Source of the DNA: Unio delphinus
Lineage: Eukaryota > Mollusca > Bivalvia > Unionida > Unionidae
Assembly: GCA_029339505.1 (NCBI GenBank)
Contig: JAQISU010000115.1
Span: 11,116,001-11,180,000, forward strand
Length of the DNA stretch: 64,000 nucleotides
Reading direction: 5' to 3'
Shown here: positions 1 to 9,558 of the stretch, in pieces
Numbering within the stretch: position 1 is the stretch's first letter
How the letters are laid out: the number at the start of each line of letters is the position of its first letter
Position numbers and translations under genes: made by a program
Notes under the pieces: generated by a model
The model's input: the letters and a program-made list of their open reading frames with translations, nothing else
Databases searched by the model: none
What the model was told of the DNA's origin: nothing

Positions 1-607
1 TTGCAAATCCTAAATTGAGATTACCATTAACGCCTCCGAGAATATCAAACGCAGCTCCGGGTCTAATTCGACGTTCTGGATTAGCTGCTTCTTGTTGATT
101 GGCTTCTGCAGTACCCTGTGCTGTTAACACTTTAATGAATTGAAGGTGATCAGCGGTATCAGAGGTATCCTTTGCAAACATCATAGATGGACCTGCTGAT
201 CTTGTATAATCATCAGAATATCTCGCTAACCCTATGATTGTTGTGGCCATATCAACTTCACGGTCAATGGATTCAATTTCTTTTCCATCAATGAGATATC
301 TAGCGCTTTCAAATAACGCCATGATGCCGTTATTAACAAAACCAACTCGGACATTTGAGTTATTGTCATATGGGGTATCAGCTGCAACATTTGTTACAAG
401 TTCTCCTTCTACTTCAATAAATGCCTCACACGGTAGAAAATATTTACTGGTATCATGAACTTGAAGTTCAATTCGCGATCGGAGATCTGGTTGTACTGCG
501 TGATAAGAATAAAATTGATAATCGCGTACAGAATCATCTTTACGCACTGGGGCGTCTATATCAAATGCTGGTTATATCAAATGCTGGTCAAATGATTTTT
601 TGAACAT
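1..607 (-). pseudogene. Major capsid protein (double jelly-roll type), copy A, partial
   Basis: The minus-strand frame is open from the window edge to near residue 13 and is closely similar to the capsid gene of copy B (start at 33126). The C-terminal two thirds lie outside the window. The start region is damaged: a 16-base tandem duplication around 557-590, together with a one-base loss relative to copy B, places an in-frame TAA at 572-574, 11 codons after the ATG at 605-607. The Gly codon that is a stop in copy B is intact here. The assignment as double jelly-roll capsid protein follows from the family and from gene position beside the pX-like and protease genes in copy B. It would form the hexon-like capsomers of the virion. 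Confidence 0.7.
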
Positions 608-684
608 TTTATTCTATTTATCAGAGTCTAAATCGGATTTTCCATTTCATCGTGAAAAACGCTAGCGTGAAAATCCATAGGATT

Positions 685-1116
685 TCATCGACGTGGTTTT
701 CTAAAGCCACTTCCCGCTATCATATTTGCAATATTGCTTTGGTCTCCTTGATTTACCATCGACGCTAGTTTTTCATCTACTGCGTTATTTATAATTTTAC
801 TAACACTTGCAGGCATTTCTTCTGTAGACGGTAACGGTTTTTTTTTTCGACTCACTAATGATGTTATTTTATCCTTCGCAGTTGAAAACGCTTTCCCGGC
901 AAGATCTCCAACAGTACTAATACCCTTATCACGAATAACATCAATGGCTTTCATTCCAAGTTGTTTAGCTAACGGCATCACTTTTGGGGCCGTTCTTGAA
1001 AAGAATCCTAAAATGGTCTTGCCGAGGCCATCTCCGTAGTATGCTCTATAAACTGGAAACCGTGAATTAACTACATAGACGAGGGTTGGTTTATCATGAT
1101 TGTAATGGATGATCAT
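685..1116 (-). CDS. Conserved small virion-type protein, copy A (143 aa)
   Basis: The frame is intact and begins at an ATG followed by a short N-terminal stretch and a YRAYYGDG motif. A Gly/Ala-rich central region (about residues 29-70, containing GFFSRTAPKVMPLAKQLG) could be amphipathic. The C-terminus is basic and ends GSGFRKPRR. The copy B homologue at 33187-33651 is also intact but has an additional KSRMKSKGF-type insert. The gene sits directly downstream of the coiled-coil gene and upstream of the capsid gene in both copies. A Gly-rich protein in this slot is common in Polinton-type elements, but I cannot name its function. A minor virion component is an inference. Preservation in both copies supports that it was a real gene. 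Confidence 0.7.
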   Translation of the reverse strand: MIIHYNHDKPTLVYVVNSRFPVYRAYYGDGLGKTILGFFSRTAPKVMPLAKQLGMKAIDVIRDKGISTVGDLAGKAFSTAKDKITSLVSRKKKPLPSTEEMPASVSKIINNAVDEKLASMVNQGDQSNIANMIAGSGFRKPRR

Positions 1117-1123
1117 TATTATA

Positions 1124-1139
1124 AAAACAATAGTGTTTT
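1124..1139. promoter_or_regulatory. Gene-junction palindrome, copy A
   Basis: An imperfect 16-bp palindrome (AAAACAATAGTGTTTT) lies between the 143-aa gene and the coiled-coil gene. Copy B has the perfect version, AAAACACTAGTGTTTT, at the equivalent junction and again at 29576-29591. It may be an operator or a transcript-end signal. Confidence 0.4.
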
Positions 1140-1149
1140 CAATTGTTAT

Positions 1150-2268
1150 TTAATCGCTATGATACCCATTTGCTAACTCGTCAATGAAATCTCGATAAGT
1201 TTTGATATCCATGATACCACCGGCAAATAATCGTCTACAAATATCAGCTGCTTCATTAATTATTTCTGGAGAGTTATTTCCAGCTCGGAACCCTCCTACA
1301 AGAACATCTAATCGTGATATATCATTGATAACACTATCAGGACAAGTGTTTCCAATCCTTGGATTTTGCAATCCACTTCCGCTATAACCAGCTGCTTCAT
1401 CTAGTTTTTCTAAATCCGTAGTTTGTAAATAATCATCATCATCATCATCAGGTGGTAGTTGTTGTTTTTTTTGTCTCCGTGTTGGTGTTTGACGTCGTTC
1501 TTCTAAATCATCATCATCATCAGGTGGTAGTTGTTGTTTTTTTTGTCTCCGTGTTGGTGTTTGACGTCGTTCTTCTAAATCATCATCATCATCAGGTGGT
1601 AGTTGTTGTTTTTTTTGTCTTCTTGTTTGTCTACGTGTTGGTGTTTGACGTTTTAGTTCTTGCCGTTCTTCTATTTCTCGTTGTCGCTCTTCTATTTGTT
1701 CTCTTTTATAATTACTAATTCCCTTTTTAAATTCCTTGTATCCTATCTCATCCTTATTCAAACGACCAATCCCTTTATTTAGTTTATACAAATAATCGAA
1801 CCAATCATTACTTGATATTCTATCATTTTTATACTCGTCCTTTAAAAAATCTTTTTTTGAATTATAACTTTGAGCAGCAAAATTACCAAAGGCTTGATAA
1901 TCCTTTGATTTCAATAAACTAGGTTTTTTTATTAATATTTTAGCATGATCAGTAAATTTATTCAGCAGAGAAACAGTCGTTTTTTTCGGATCAGTTTTTT
2001 CAGTTTGTTCAGTTTTCGCTGCTAGTTTTTCAAGTTCACCAATAACAGATTTCCCCGTCTCGGGACTATCTCCCAGTAAAGCACGCTCTACTCCTTTCGT
2101 TGCTGTGGTTACTGGTTTAAACAATTCTTCAGACCCCAGAGCAAAATCAGTTTGTAAACTCTGTCGTTGTTGCAGTTTATTCCTGACAGAGTCGCGAATT
2201 GGTATAAATTTCTTAATTGCATCTAGTCGCTCACGAGCCAATCGGGTCGTTAATGCTTCATTGACCAT
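1150..2268 (-). CDS. Coiled-coil protein with acidic/basic tandem repeats, copy A (372 aa)
   Basis: The frame is open from the ATG at 2266-2268. Residues 1-180 are rich in Lys, Glu and Leu and look helical. From about residue 195 comes a Gln/Glu/Arg-rich stretch. It is followed by three 24-residue tandem repeats, each a basic run (RRQTPTRRQKKQQ) followed by PPDDDDD, encoded by 72-bp DNA repeats. A C-terminal domain (about residues 285-372) contains SGSGLQ and EIINEAADICRRLF. The copy B version has fewer acidic repeats and is frameshifted. The C-terminal part and the first 60 residues are the best conserved between copies. I do not recognise the family. Its place in the capsid cluster suggests a virion or scaffold role, and the alternating charge blocks could bind nucleic acid. 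Confidence 0.7.
   Translation of the reverse strand: MVNEALTTRLARERLDAIKKFIPIRDSVRNKLQQRQSLQTDFALGSEELFKPVTTATKGVERALLGDSPETGKSVIGELEKLAAKTEQTEKTDPKKTTVSLLNKFTDHAKILIKKPSLLKSKDYQAFGNFAAQSYNSKKDFLKDEYKNDRISSNDWFDYLYKLNKGIGRLNKDEIGYKEFKKGISNYKREQIEERQREIEERQELKRQTPTRRQTRRQKKQQLPPDDDDDLEERRQTPTRRQKKQQLPPDDDDDLEERRQTPTRRQKKQQLPPDDDDDDYLQTTDLEKLDEAAGYSGSGLQNPRIGNTCPDSVINDISRLDVLVGGFRAGNNSPEIINEAADICRRLFAGGIMDIKTYRDFIDELANGYHSD
1450..1665. repeat. 72-bp tandem repeat inside the coiled-coil gene
   Basis: Three head-to-tail units start at 1450, 1522 and 1594. The first two are nearly identical and the third diverges at its end. They keep the reading frame and encode alternating basic and poly-Asp blocks. 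Copy B retains only one acidic block here, so repeat number varies between copies. Confidence 0.85.
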
Positions 2269-2478
2269 TATTTGAAATCAGAAACCATTTTTCAATTGTA
2301 AAACAATTTTTCCCATCGATGATTCCATCCTTAACGGTCCAATTTTTTATTGCTGTGAAATATTTTTATTTTCGCAGTGTGAAATATTTTCACTGATTCA
2401 ATCAAAAAATGACAAAAAAAAAATGAAAATCTCAAGGAGATTTTACTGTCTGACAAAATCTTTTGAGGGGCCGGTCAA
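2269..2478. other. AT-rich intergenic spacer, copy A
   Basis: A spacer of about 210 bp contains two copies of a GTGAAATATTTT motif and short A-tracts, with no coding signal. The matching spacer in copy B (34737-35477) is expanded more than threefold with the same motif repeated. Confidence 0.6.
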
Positions 2479-2835
2479 TCAAAATAGTTCATTTTCTTGA
2501 ATTAACGCTCGTAAGTTTCTAATTTTAGAATTAACTTCCTTTTTCAATTCATATTCGTTACCCAATTCTTTTCGTATTCCTTCCACGATAGTATATAACG
2601 GAACAAACACATCTACTTCACTGGAAAATGCAAGAGAGTCTCGAATAGAATTTTGAATTTTTTTGATGAGTGCATATTTCTTTGGCAACATATACTTGTT
2701 AGTGCTAACTCCGTATTCTATATCCTGAAAATCCGACTTGATTTGATCAGGATTTAACCCATCTGACAATCTAATATTCTGATTTTTCAATTTTGCAATT
2801 TCAACTATGATGCTATTCATAATTTCAGAATTCAT
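2479..2835 (-). CDS. Conserved 118-aa protein of unknown function, copy A
   Basis: The gene is intact and the same length as its copy B homologue (35478-35834), with mostly conservative substitutions between them. The protein is charged and predicted helical. The segments DFQDIEYGVSTNKYMLPKKY and VFVPLYTIVEGIRKELGNEY are the most conserved, and there are no cysteines or transmembrane segments. I recognise no domain. Equal length and lack of lesions in both relic copies argue that it was a genuine gene. It sits at the start of the minus-strand capsid cluster. Confidence 0.7.
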   Translation of the reverse strand: MNSEIMNSIIVEIAKLKNQNIRLSDGLNPDQIKSDFQDIEYGVSTNKYMLPKKYALIKKIQNSIRDSLAFSSEVDVFVPLYTIVEGIRKELGNEYELKKEVNSKIRNLRALIQENELF

Positions 2836-2890
2836 ATATGATAATACATATTTCTAATTCATTTTTCAAAAATAAAAGAGCCGTTAATAT

Positions 2891-3050
2891 TTTTAAAAAT
2901 TCAGTCTGTATATATAACTATCTTTTTTAAAAATTCAGTCTGTATATATAAATATCTTTTTTAAAAATTCAGTCTGTATATATAACTATCTTTTTTAAAA
3001 ATTCAGTCTGTATATATAACTATCTTTTTTTAAAATTAATTCTGTATATA
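2891..3050. repeat. Tandem repeat, unit about 34 bp
   Basis: Five head-to-tail units share the core TTCAGTCTGTATATATAACT followed by ATCTTTTTTAAAAA. The last unit is diverged. It lies just upstream of the 118-aa gene, in copy A only. Confidence 0.85.
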
Positions 3051-3881
3051 TAAATATAAATGCAGACAAAAATAAATATCAACCATGATGAGCGATTATC
3101 AGTCATTTGGCCCCCTTGATATAGGCCGTTGTGGTTCTATTTGCATTCATTGGGTCCCTTATTAGGCCTTTGTGTCTTTCATAGGGTCCTTTGTTAGAGC
3201 ATTTTTCTGTTTCTGTTTTATATCAGAATGTTTTTTTTTTGTTTTTGCTCTTTGAGATATGACCCTATGACCGTTTCTATTAGCCTATAATTCATTCTGG
3301 GTTTACCCAATGTGCATCCACGTTTTGGCCGGTAATTCATTTTTGAACACCATACGGGGTAACCCAAATGTGATGGAGAGCTAATTACATCCATGGATGG
3401 TATTTATTTTAGGTCATTTATATTTACATTCGCCGGAAACATATTCCCCTAAGAGTGAATCTAACTCGTCAAATAACGGGTTATAATCACAAGAGGGTAT
3501 GTTTACGTGAAATGACCTAGAGGTTACATATATACGACAACACATCTTTGGAACTCCTTGGTTGCCTTCACATCCAAGTAAGCCCAAGGGAAACCCGAAA
3601 CATACATCTCCGGAAGGGAGGCCTAACATGGCAAACGCCATCTTAGACCGCCCAGAAGATATGCTTGGGGTGACGTCACAACATATACTTAATTAAGGAC
3701 AGCACAAATACCGTATATATTTCCACTGAGTGTTGTGGCAAATTGTAGGTATACATATACTTAATTAACTTAATTAAGGATGGATTATAATTCAATGATG
3801 ATGGGATTATAATTCAATGATGATGGGATTATGATGATGGGATTATAATTCAATGATGATGTAATGTAGGGCATTTATGTG

Positions 3882-4004
3882 TTTACATTCACATAACATG
3901 CAACCATGAAATTAAATTCATGGTTGCGTAAGTTGTCAAAAACCGACAACCCACCGCTACCGTAAATTTGATAGCATGGGTTTTGCATGTTATGTGAATG
4001 TAAA
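3882..4004. repeat. Nested inverted repeat
   Basis: A 22-bp arm at 3882-3903 is perfectly repeated in inverted form at 3983-4004. Between them is a second, inner hairpin with 10-bp arms (CAACCATGAA / TTCATGGTTG) separated by AATTAA. Single-stranded DNA or RNA from here could fold into a two-level hairpin. Confidence 0.8.
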
Positions 4005-4710
4005 AACAGAGGGGGCGCCTTCCTCCCCTCAATTAAATAGAAAAAAAAAACATCCAACCGTTTCACCATCAGACAATTGTCTGCTATGGGGCGCGAACAT
4101 GTGAAGAATAATTGTCTGGGTTTACAAGCCAAACACGATACCGTTAGATCACTGTTCACGTCTATAAAGAATAACGTTTTTTAACGTATATATGTTGTAA
4201 CTATTCATATGGTATATAAAGGAAATTAATACATCAATCCGCAAGTATGCTATTTTATTTTCTTGAATTACTTATTAATGGTGTTTCACAGTATTTAAAT
4301 GAGACAGAATATTTGACTTAAACACTAGAACAAAGAATATAATTGTTTGAAAACATGTCTTTTCTTACAAAACAATGCCCAGCGCTGAATCACAATACCC
4401 ATTAAACAAGTTAACACAATCTAAGGGAGAAAGTATACACGTGTGTTATCCTGTAACGCCTGTATCTCCGGATCACATCCTATGTTATGAAATACGCATT
4501 AATCGCACGTGATACAGAATATTTGACTTAAACACTAAAAAAAAAAGAAAATATATCTTTTCCTAAAAAGAAATACCAAGCCGCTAAATCACAATGATAA
4601 CTCCCTTGGTTATTATCATTTAAGAGTAGTCTCCCTTGGTGTTATAGACGGTACGCGTGTACTGTATTTTGACATACGAAAATAGAATTTTCTGATAATA
4701 CTATTACGAA

Positions 4711-4774
4711 TGCTTCATAATTAACAAGCACGGAGGGGTGAGGTCTGAATTCTTGGTTCATTTGTATAATAACA
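4711..4774 (-). pseudogene. 5' remnant of the HNH nuclease gene, copy A
   Basis: These bases align with the start region of the copy B HNH gene (about 36330-36395), including the ATG context and the segment coding NEEFKPHP-like residues. The remainder of that gene is absent, replaced by the copy A-specific block. This shows that the ancestor of copy A carried the gene. Confidence 0.6.
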
Positions 4775-5116
4775 CTATTTTTCTAATTCATTGTTTGGTT
4801 TAATTATAAGTCTCTGTATATAATCTTGAGCAGTCTTTATTATTTTGTCATCGTTGGGGTCAATGGCAGTATTTTTTATTTTTTTATCATAATAGCGTTT
4901 TAGTTCCCTGTATCGTTTTCCGCCGCACATAATGCATAATTGCGACCCCCCCCTGACCCCAACCCCACATTGAATACAGGGTAACGGACCTCGGCTTCCC
5001 CGACGAAAGCTTTGCATATGATACCAACAGAATTCATTTCTGCATGATTTGTTACACGGTGTCACTGATCCAATCATAAGCCATTTGCAATGATTCATTA
5101 TACTTAAATCTTTCAT
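4775..5116 (-). CDS. Cysteine-rich zinc-binding protein, copy A (113 aa)
   Basis: The frame is intact from the ATG at 5114-5116. The first 40 residues contain C-x10-C-x3-C-x4-C-x2-H. A second cluster of CxxC, 11 residues and CxxC follows before a basic tail (KRYRELKRYYDKK). This spacing suggests two zinc-binding sites, which is an inference. The copy B homologue (36400-36819) is longer by an insert of charged repeats near the C-terminus. It is transcribed away from the polymerase gene with only 24 bp between the start codons. An early regulatory or DNA-binding role is possible but unproven. Confidence 0.7.
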   Translation of the reverse strand: MKDLSIMNHCKWLMIGSVTPCNKSCRNEFCWYHMQSFRRGSRGPLPCIQCGVGVRGGSQLCIMCGGKRYRELKRYYDKKIKNTAIDPNDDKIIKTAQDYIQRLIIKPNNELEK

Positions 5117-5140
5117 TTAAATGCTTGTTTTAATTATAGT
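5117..5140. promoter_or_regulatory. 24-bp bidirectional intergenic region, copy A
   Basis: Only 24 bp separate the divergent start codons of the zinc protein and the polymerase. The sequence (TTAAATGCTTGTTTTAATTATAG and flanks) is identical in copy B at 36820-36843, although both flanking genes have diverged. Promoter elements must lie here or inside the coding regions. Confidence 0.5.
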
Positions 5141-8100
5141 ATGGAGGAGTTCGAGAGATTATCGAAAATTAAGCCCTGGAAAAGTGTTCAATTCAATCTT
5201 GATAGAGTTTCTGATACACCAAAGAATAAAATTCTTGATAGAACCTTGATTAGTAAAATCAGAGACTGTTTTAATGAATTCAAGCGTGATGGGGCAGCTC
5301 ATTGTTGGTCAACATTTCGAATTGATGGTGTTGTTGACGCTACCATGAATGATGAAAAAGCAGCAGTGATAATCTCACGTCTTGGGGAAGAAAGAAATTT
5401 TTTTCGAATAAAATTCCTTATCCGTGATAATGGAAAATGGATCATTAGGGACAAATACGAGCCTATTCTTAAGGACAAAAAAACTGTCACTGTGACTCAG
5501 GATTCAAAACCAGGAATTTTGACTGGACTTGATAAACCCTACTACGAAAGATCTTATCCTGTCACAGTAGTTGTTTACGGGATATATCCACTCAATGAAA
5601 AACCTGATATTTCAAAACTAGCACCCATGAAATATTCGACAGGGCTCAATTGTGTAGCAACACGAATAATAGAACACTTCACAAATACGTCCCGGGGAAA
5701 TAAACTAACTGATCTAAGACGAAAAAAAATAACCGAATGGGAACTGACAGTGAAACAGCATGGGGCAACAATTTAAGATATAGCCAAATTAGAAACATCA
5801 TTGAGATTTCCAATATCGGTAAGGACAATCACCGGAGAAGTATTATACAAATCGAAATATAAATCACAGGGAGCTCCCATTGAAATTATTGATCATAATG
5901 CACACGCGTGGTCATCTGCAGTAACAATATTCCCACGGGATAGAACCGTAAAATATCTGTTTGGAACCGAAGAGTTTTTTTCAGAGCAGAAATTATTTGA
6001 TGCTATTTACCATTTGAGTAAAAACGATTCTGTGTCAGTGTGGCTATTTCATAGCACTTCAGACGAAGAATGTAGATTTGATCAGTTTGTAAGGCCCAAC
6101 GGAGAATTGTACCGTACTGAAGAGCTGCATAATCAAATGAAACAACTAGCTAGTGAATTTTCTCCCCAGAGTTCTCTGGGGGAAGACAACGATCAATTAT
6201 TAGCAAACTGTTTTACACTTCCATCAGTTGTAGCACATTTTGCTAGGAAGAAAAACGCGTGGAAACCAACCCGAAGTGAGTTCTTATCAGATGTCAAATT
6301 GTCCTGTCTTGAATACAGCCATGGAGGATTATGGAACACCAAATACTCAGCTGATACCGTTATTTCAGTTGATATGATTGCATGTTATCCAGGAAGTTTT
6401 CATGGGTATGGAGAGTGTGAGAAATATTTCAAACGATTTGGACACCCTACACACGAAATGACCCGTGTTGCTATTAATGGACCACTGCCACATTTCGATT
6501 TAACCGGATTCGCTTGTGTAGTATCATTTGAAATGGCTGAAGGACTTCATCCGTGTAGTTATCTTTGGATTGGTAAACACATGTCTGAAAAACACTGGAT
6601 GCCAATAGTGTTATTACGGTATATGCTTGATTGTAAGATGTTAAAATCATTAATTGTCAGTGAAGCAATTATATCCTATCGAGCACAGAAATCAGTCTGG
6701 TTACCACAACCTGATCTAGAAAAAATAATTAGCGAAGAGCGAAAACTGTTTCCTGATTTTAATGAACAACAAATCATGGATTGGTCCAGACAGTTATTTG
6801 AAATCAGAAACAATGAAGCAAAAGACCTTGGACGAAGAATAATCGGTAAATTTACCCAAGGTGGCAAAGATGATAATACGAGATATTCTTCACGATTGAT
6901 TATAGACAATGCTGAATACGATTTTGTAATCAAAGATTTAACGAATAGGGGCTTATATGTCAATCGTAAGGACGCATTTATGTCCGATGGAACCAAACTG
7001 GGTACAATTGTTACTTACACTGATGGTATCCATCAGCAGTACACATATTTGAGAGCTTCTATGCTTGGTTATGCTTGTATCAATCTGTTTTCAATGATCA
7101 ATAGATTTCCTACCACCGCAGTTAGAGTTGCTACTGACTCATTTTACATAAATAGCAAAATGGCTGATTTTAAGGCTACTGGCAACGAGAATTGGGGGTC
7201 ATGGAGAATTAAGAAGGAAATGCTTCATGATTATATTCCATCAGCAGATGTTACCATTGAAAATAATTACTTAGAAAGCAATCAGTGTTCAGAATTTTCT
7301 AGTGCACCACCGATTTCTGATCCAATCTGTAGATATAAAACAGTTTATTTAAACGGTTGTGGCGGGTCAGGAAAAACAACCCGGGCAATTGAGTTATATC
7401 GTGGGAAATCAAACATGATTGTGCTAACACCGACTCACAGACTCGCCAGAGAGATGAAACAACGAGGGGTAAATGCCTGCACTTATCATAGTTTCTTTAG
7501 ATGGAAGGGAGATAAATGGACTCCTGAGCGCATGGGAGAGAAATTTATTCCTGAAATTATCATGTGGGATGAAATAGACACAGTGTCCGAAGATGTCTTA
7601 AAAATATTTCTTGAGTGGTTGTTATTGAAGAATACAAAAGTCGTAATGTGCGGGGATCACGGCCAACCTCCACCATTTGTCGGTGCATCCCCCCATGAAT
7701 GGCTAAAGGGTTTTGTAGACTATTATGAAGAAATTGATACTGATCATAGATCACTTGATAATGAATTAAAAGAATTTAAGAAACTAATTAGATTACAACC
7801 GGATAGAATCCAGTGTGAAATAGCCCGTGAAATAATTTCGGAAACTCCCATGAATGAGTTTTGGGAAGCGTGGAGACCAAATGATTTAATCATTGCAAGT
7901 AGAAAAATAGTCAGGGATACACTTCAGATGAAGTTATTTGAATTGCATAAACAAAAATTTGCAACACTTCCAGTACCGTTATGTTATAGGCCATCGGATA
8001 CACGAAAACAGAACATCGAAGTTGATATTCCAGGACCAAAATCCGAAGGATTTCAAAGACAGATTCTCGTATTAAATGATATTGTGCTGGTTGATATCAA

Positions 8101-8605
8101 TGTCGTTGAAGATGCATTGCGTGCTAATAAATCCCCATGGACGCTAGGTTATGCAGCAACTATACACTCTTCACAGGGATTGACTATATCGGATACAACT
8201 GTTTGGATGGTAGATAATCGCATAGAATGGTCGAATTTAGTCTATCTCGCAGTGTCTAGAGTACGAAAAATAAATCAACTTCGAAGAATTGTCTTCGATG
8301 ATGAAATCATTAGCAATGATAATGACACCACAATAGATGATATTATTGATAAAAAACTCTCCGGTTACAAACAACAAGACAAAAAAAAACAACGAGAATT
8401 TGATATTGATGCTGAATTAATAATTACTCTGAAGCAACAACAGAATAATCACTGCGCGAGTTGCAATTGTATAATGCGTTGGCAGTATTCGGATAAGGAT
8501 CCTCGCCAATTCACCGTAGACAGAAAAAATAACAATCTCGGTCATGTCAGAAATAATGTGAAGTTGACTTGTCTTGAGTGCAATAGACGCAAGGGTGCTA
8601 GTTAA
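5141..8605 (+). pseudogene. DNA polymerase B-like/SF1 helicase/HNH fusion, copy A (one stop codon)
   Basis: The 1155-codon frame starts at the ATG in GTATGGAGGAG and is interrupted once, by TAA at 5774-5776, where copy B has a serine codon. Approximate residue positions are: N-terminal region 1-400 of unknown fold; polymerase motif A SVDMIACYPGS near 410; motif B GKFTQGGK near 569; motif C VRVATDSFYI near 665 (ATDS in place of the usual DTDS). The helicase follows, with Walker A NGCGGSGKTTRA near 741, Walker B IIMWDEID near 808, GDHGQPPPF near 838 and the late motifs IHSSQGLT and YLAVSRV near 1009 and 1034. It ends in a Cys-rich HNH-type module (CASCNC, DRKNNNLGHVRNN, CLECN). It would replicate the element. 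The exonuclease domain is not obvious. Family membership is inferred from motifs. Confidence 0.8.
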
Positions 8606-9551
8606 GCCCATGCGGTGGTAATTGAGTATCCTCAGGTATCACTTGTAATTGTTGTCTAGAAAAACCCCGTTGAGGGGCAGTTGAATCCAGTTTATAGATT
8701 GGAGGTCTACCCGTAGATCGTGTTATACTAGATATCTTATGTGCAGTAACACTCCAAATAGGATCAGTAGCCCTTTTTGTGCCACCCTCAAGCTCTCCTG
8801 GTTCGTATAAGTACCTCACAATGACATTACTACCAAGAATTGGTTGGGAAACGCTAAAATCGTTTTGAATTTCCATTTCAGGTATTGACTTCTTTTTAAT
8901 CGCATTGATAGGTTTCATGTTGATGGTTCTAGTAATCTCGTTATTCAGTGCAGTAATCACAGCTGGTAACCTTTTAACCCATTCACGGGATCTTTTTTCT
9001 TGGATGAATTCTTTTGCGTATTGATATCCAAATAACCGCTCAGCAAGGGTTTTATTAAATCGTTCTACAATGGCCTGATCACGATGCAGTGCAGTATGTC
9101 CTCGTCTGATAGCGACATTGTGATTTTTCATTATTGATAACACTGCACCCTGAAATTCCTTGCCAGGATCAATTTGTAATAGATTTGGCCAGTGCAGAGG
9201 ACTCCTTCGATAAATCCTTTCAAATGCAGAAGCCACTTCAGTGGCTGATTTTGTTTTTAACGGTTCTGCTTCTTTGTATCGACTTGCAATATCAACTACG
9301 GTTAATGCGTATTTGTAACCACGATCATGTGGCAGAAATAATAGATCAGCCTGATGAACTTCATTGGGTCCGGTCACATCAAAATGCGAGAAATTGATTT
9401 GTTTAGGCGGTGGTAGATAAATTTGCCATAGTGCCTGTTTGGATAACCAATGAGCCGCAGTGGTTTTTTTCACTTTCGCAGCACTAGCGAGTTTATGGAT
9501 TGCTGATTTACCCCTCCAGTATCCTCTTGGGGAATAATAAATAGATTCCAT
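8598..9551 (-). CDS. Retroviral-type DDE integrase, copy A (317 aa)
   Basis: The frame is intact. The rve core has D69 (VHQADLLFLP), D128 (LLQIDPGKEF) and E163 (AIVERFN), giving a D-D(35)-E spacing. A C-terminal SH3/chromo-like region (about 235-317) contains VRYLYEPGELEGGTKRATD and ends with a Gln/Arg-rich segment. It would join the TIR ends of the element to host DNA and create short target duplications. No reverse transcriptase accompanies it, so this is the Polinton type and not a retrovirus. The gene converges with the polymerase gene, overlapping its 3' end by 8 bp, and is followed upstream by the zinc-ribbon/PLA2 gene. Copy B (40388-41365) is also intact. Confidence 0.92.
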   Translation of the reverse strand: MESIYYSPRGYWRGKSAIHKLASAAKVKKTTAAHWLSKQALWQIYLPPPKQINFSHFDVTGPNEVHQADLLFLPHDRGYKYALTVVDIASRYKEAEPLKTKSATEVASAFERIYRRSPLHWPNLLQIDPGKEFQGAVLSIMKNHNVAIRRGHTALHRDQAIVERFNKTLAERLFGYQYAKEFIQEKRSREWVKRLPAVITALNNEITRTINMKPINAIKKKSIPEMEIQNDFSVSQPILGSNVIVRYLYEPGELEGGTKRATDPIWSVTAHKISSITRSTGRPPIYKLDSTAPQRGFSRQQLQVIPEDTQLPPHGLN

Positions 9552-9558
9552 GTTGTTA

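Larger units (their letters stand above)
2836..4710. other. Copy A-specific block without recognisable genes
   Basis: Copy B has only a 33-bp spacer followed by an HNH gene at this place. Here there is about 1.9 kb of unrelated AT-rich DNA. It holds a roughly 34-bp tandem repeat (2891-3050), a GATGATGGGATTATAATTCAAT repeat (3779-3860), a nested inverted repeat (3882-4004), and two copies of a segment beginning ACAGAATATTTGACTTAAAC (about 4303 and 4513). Two short minus-strand frames (3414-3641, 75 codons; 3875-4159, 94 codons) resemble nothing I know. The first has six Cys in its N-terminal two thirds. I do not call them genes. Confidence 0.6.

Noticed and set aside
1452..1718. Plus-strand frame rich in Val, Phe and His
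   Set aside because: It is the antisense of the 72-bp repeat in the coiled-coil gene. Other antisense frames within viral genes were dropped for the same reason.
3414..4159. Two small minus-strand frames in the copy A-specific block
   Set aside because: They have no counterpart in copy B, no recognisable motif, and one overlaps an inverted repeat. I treat them as unsupported.
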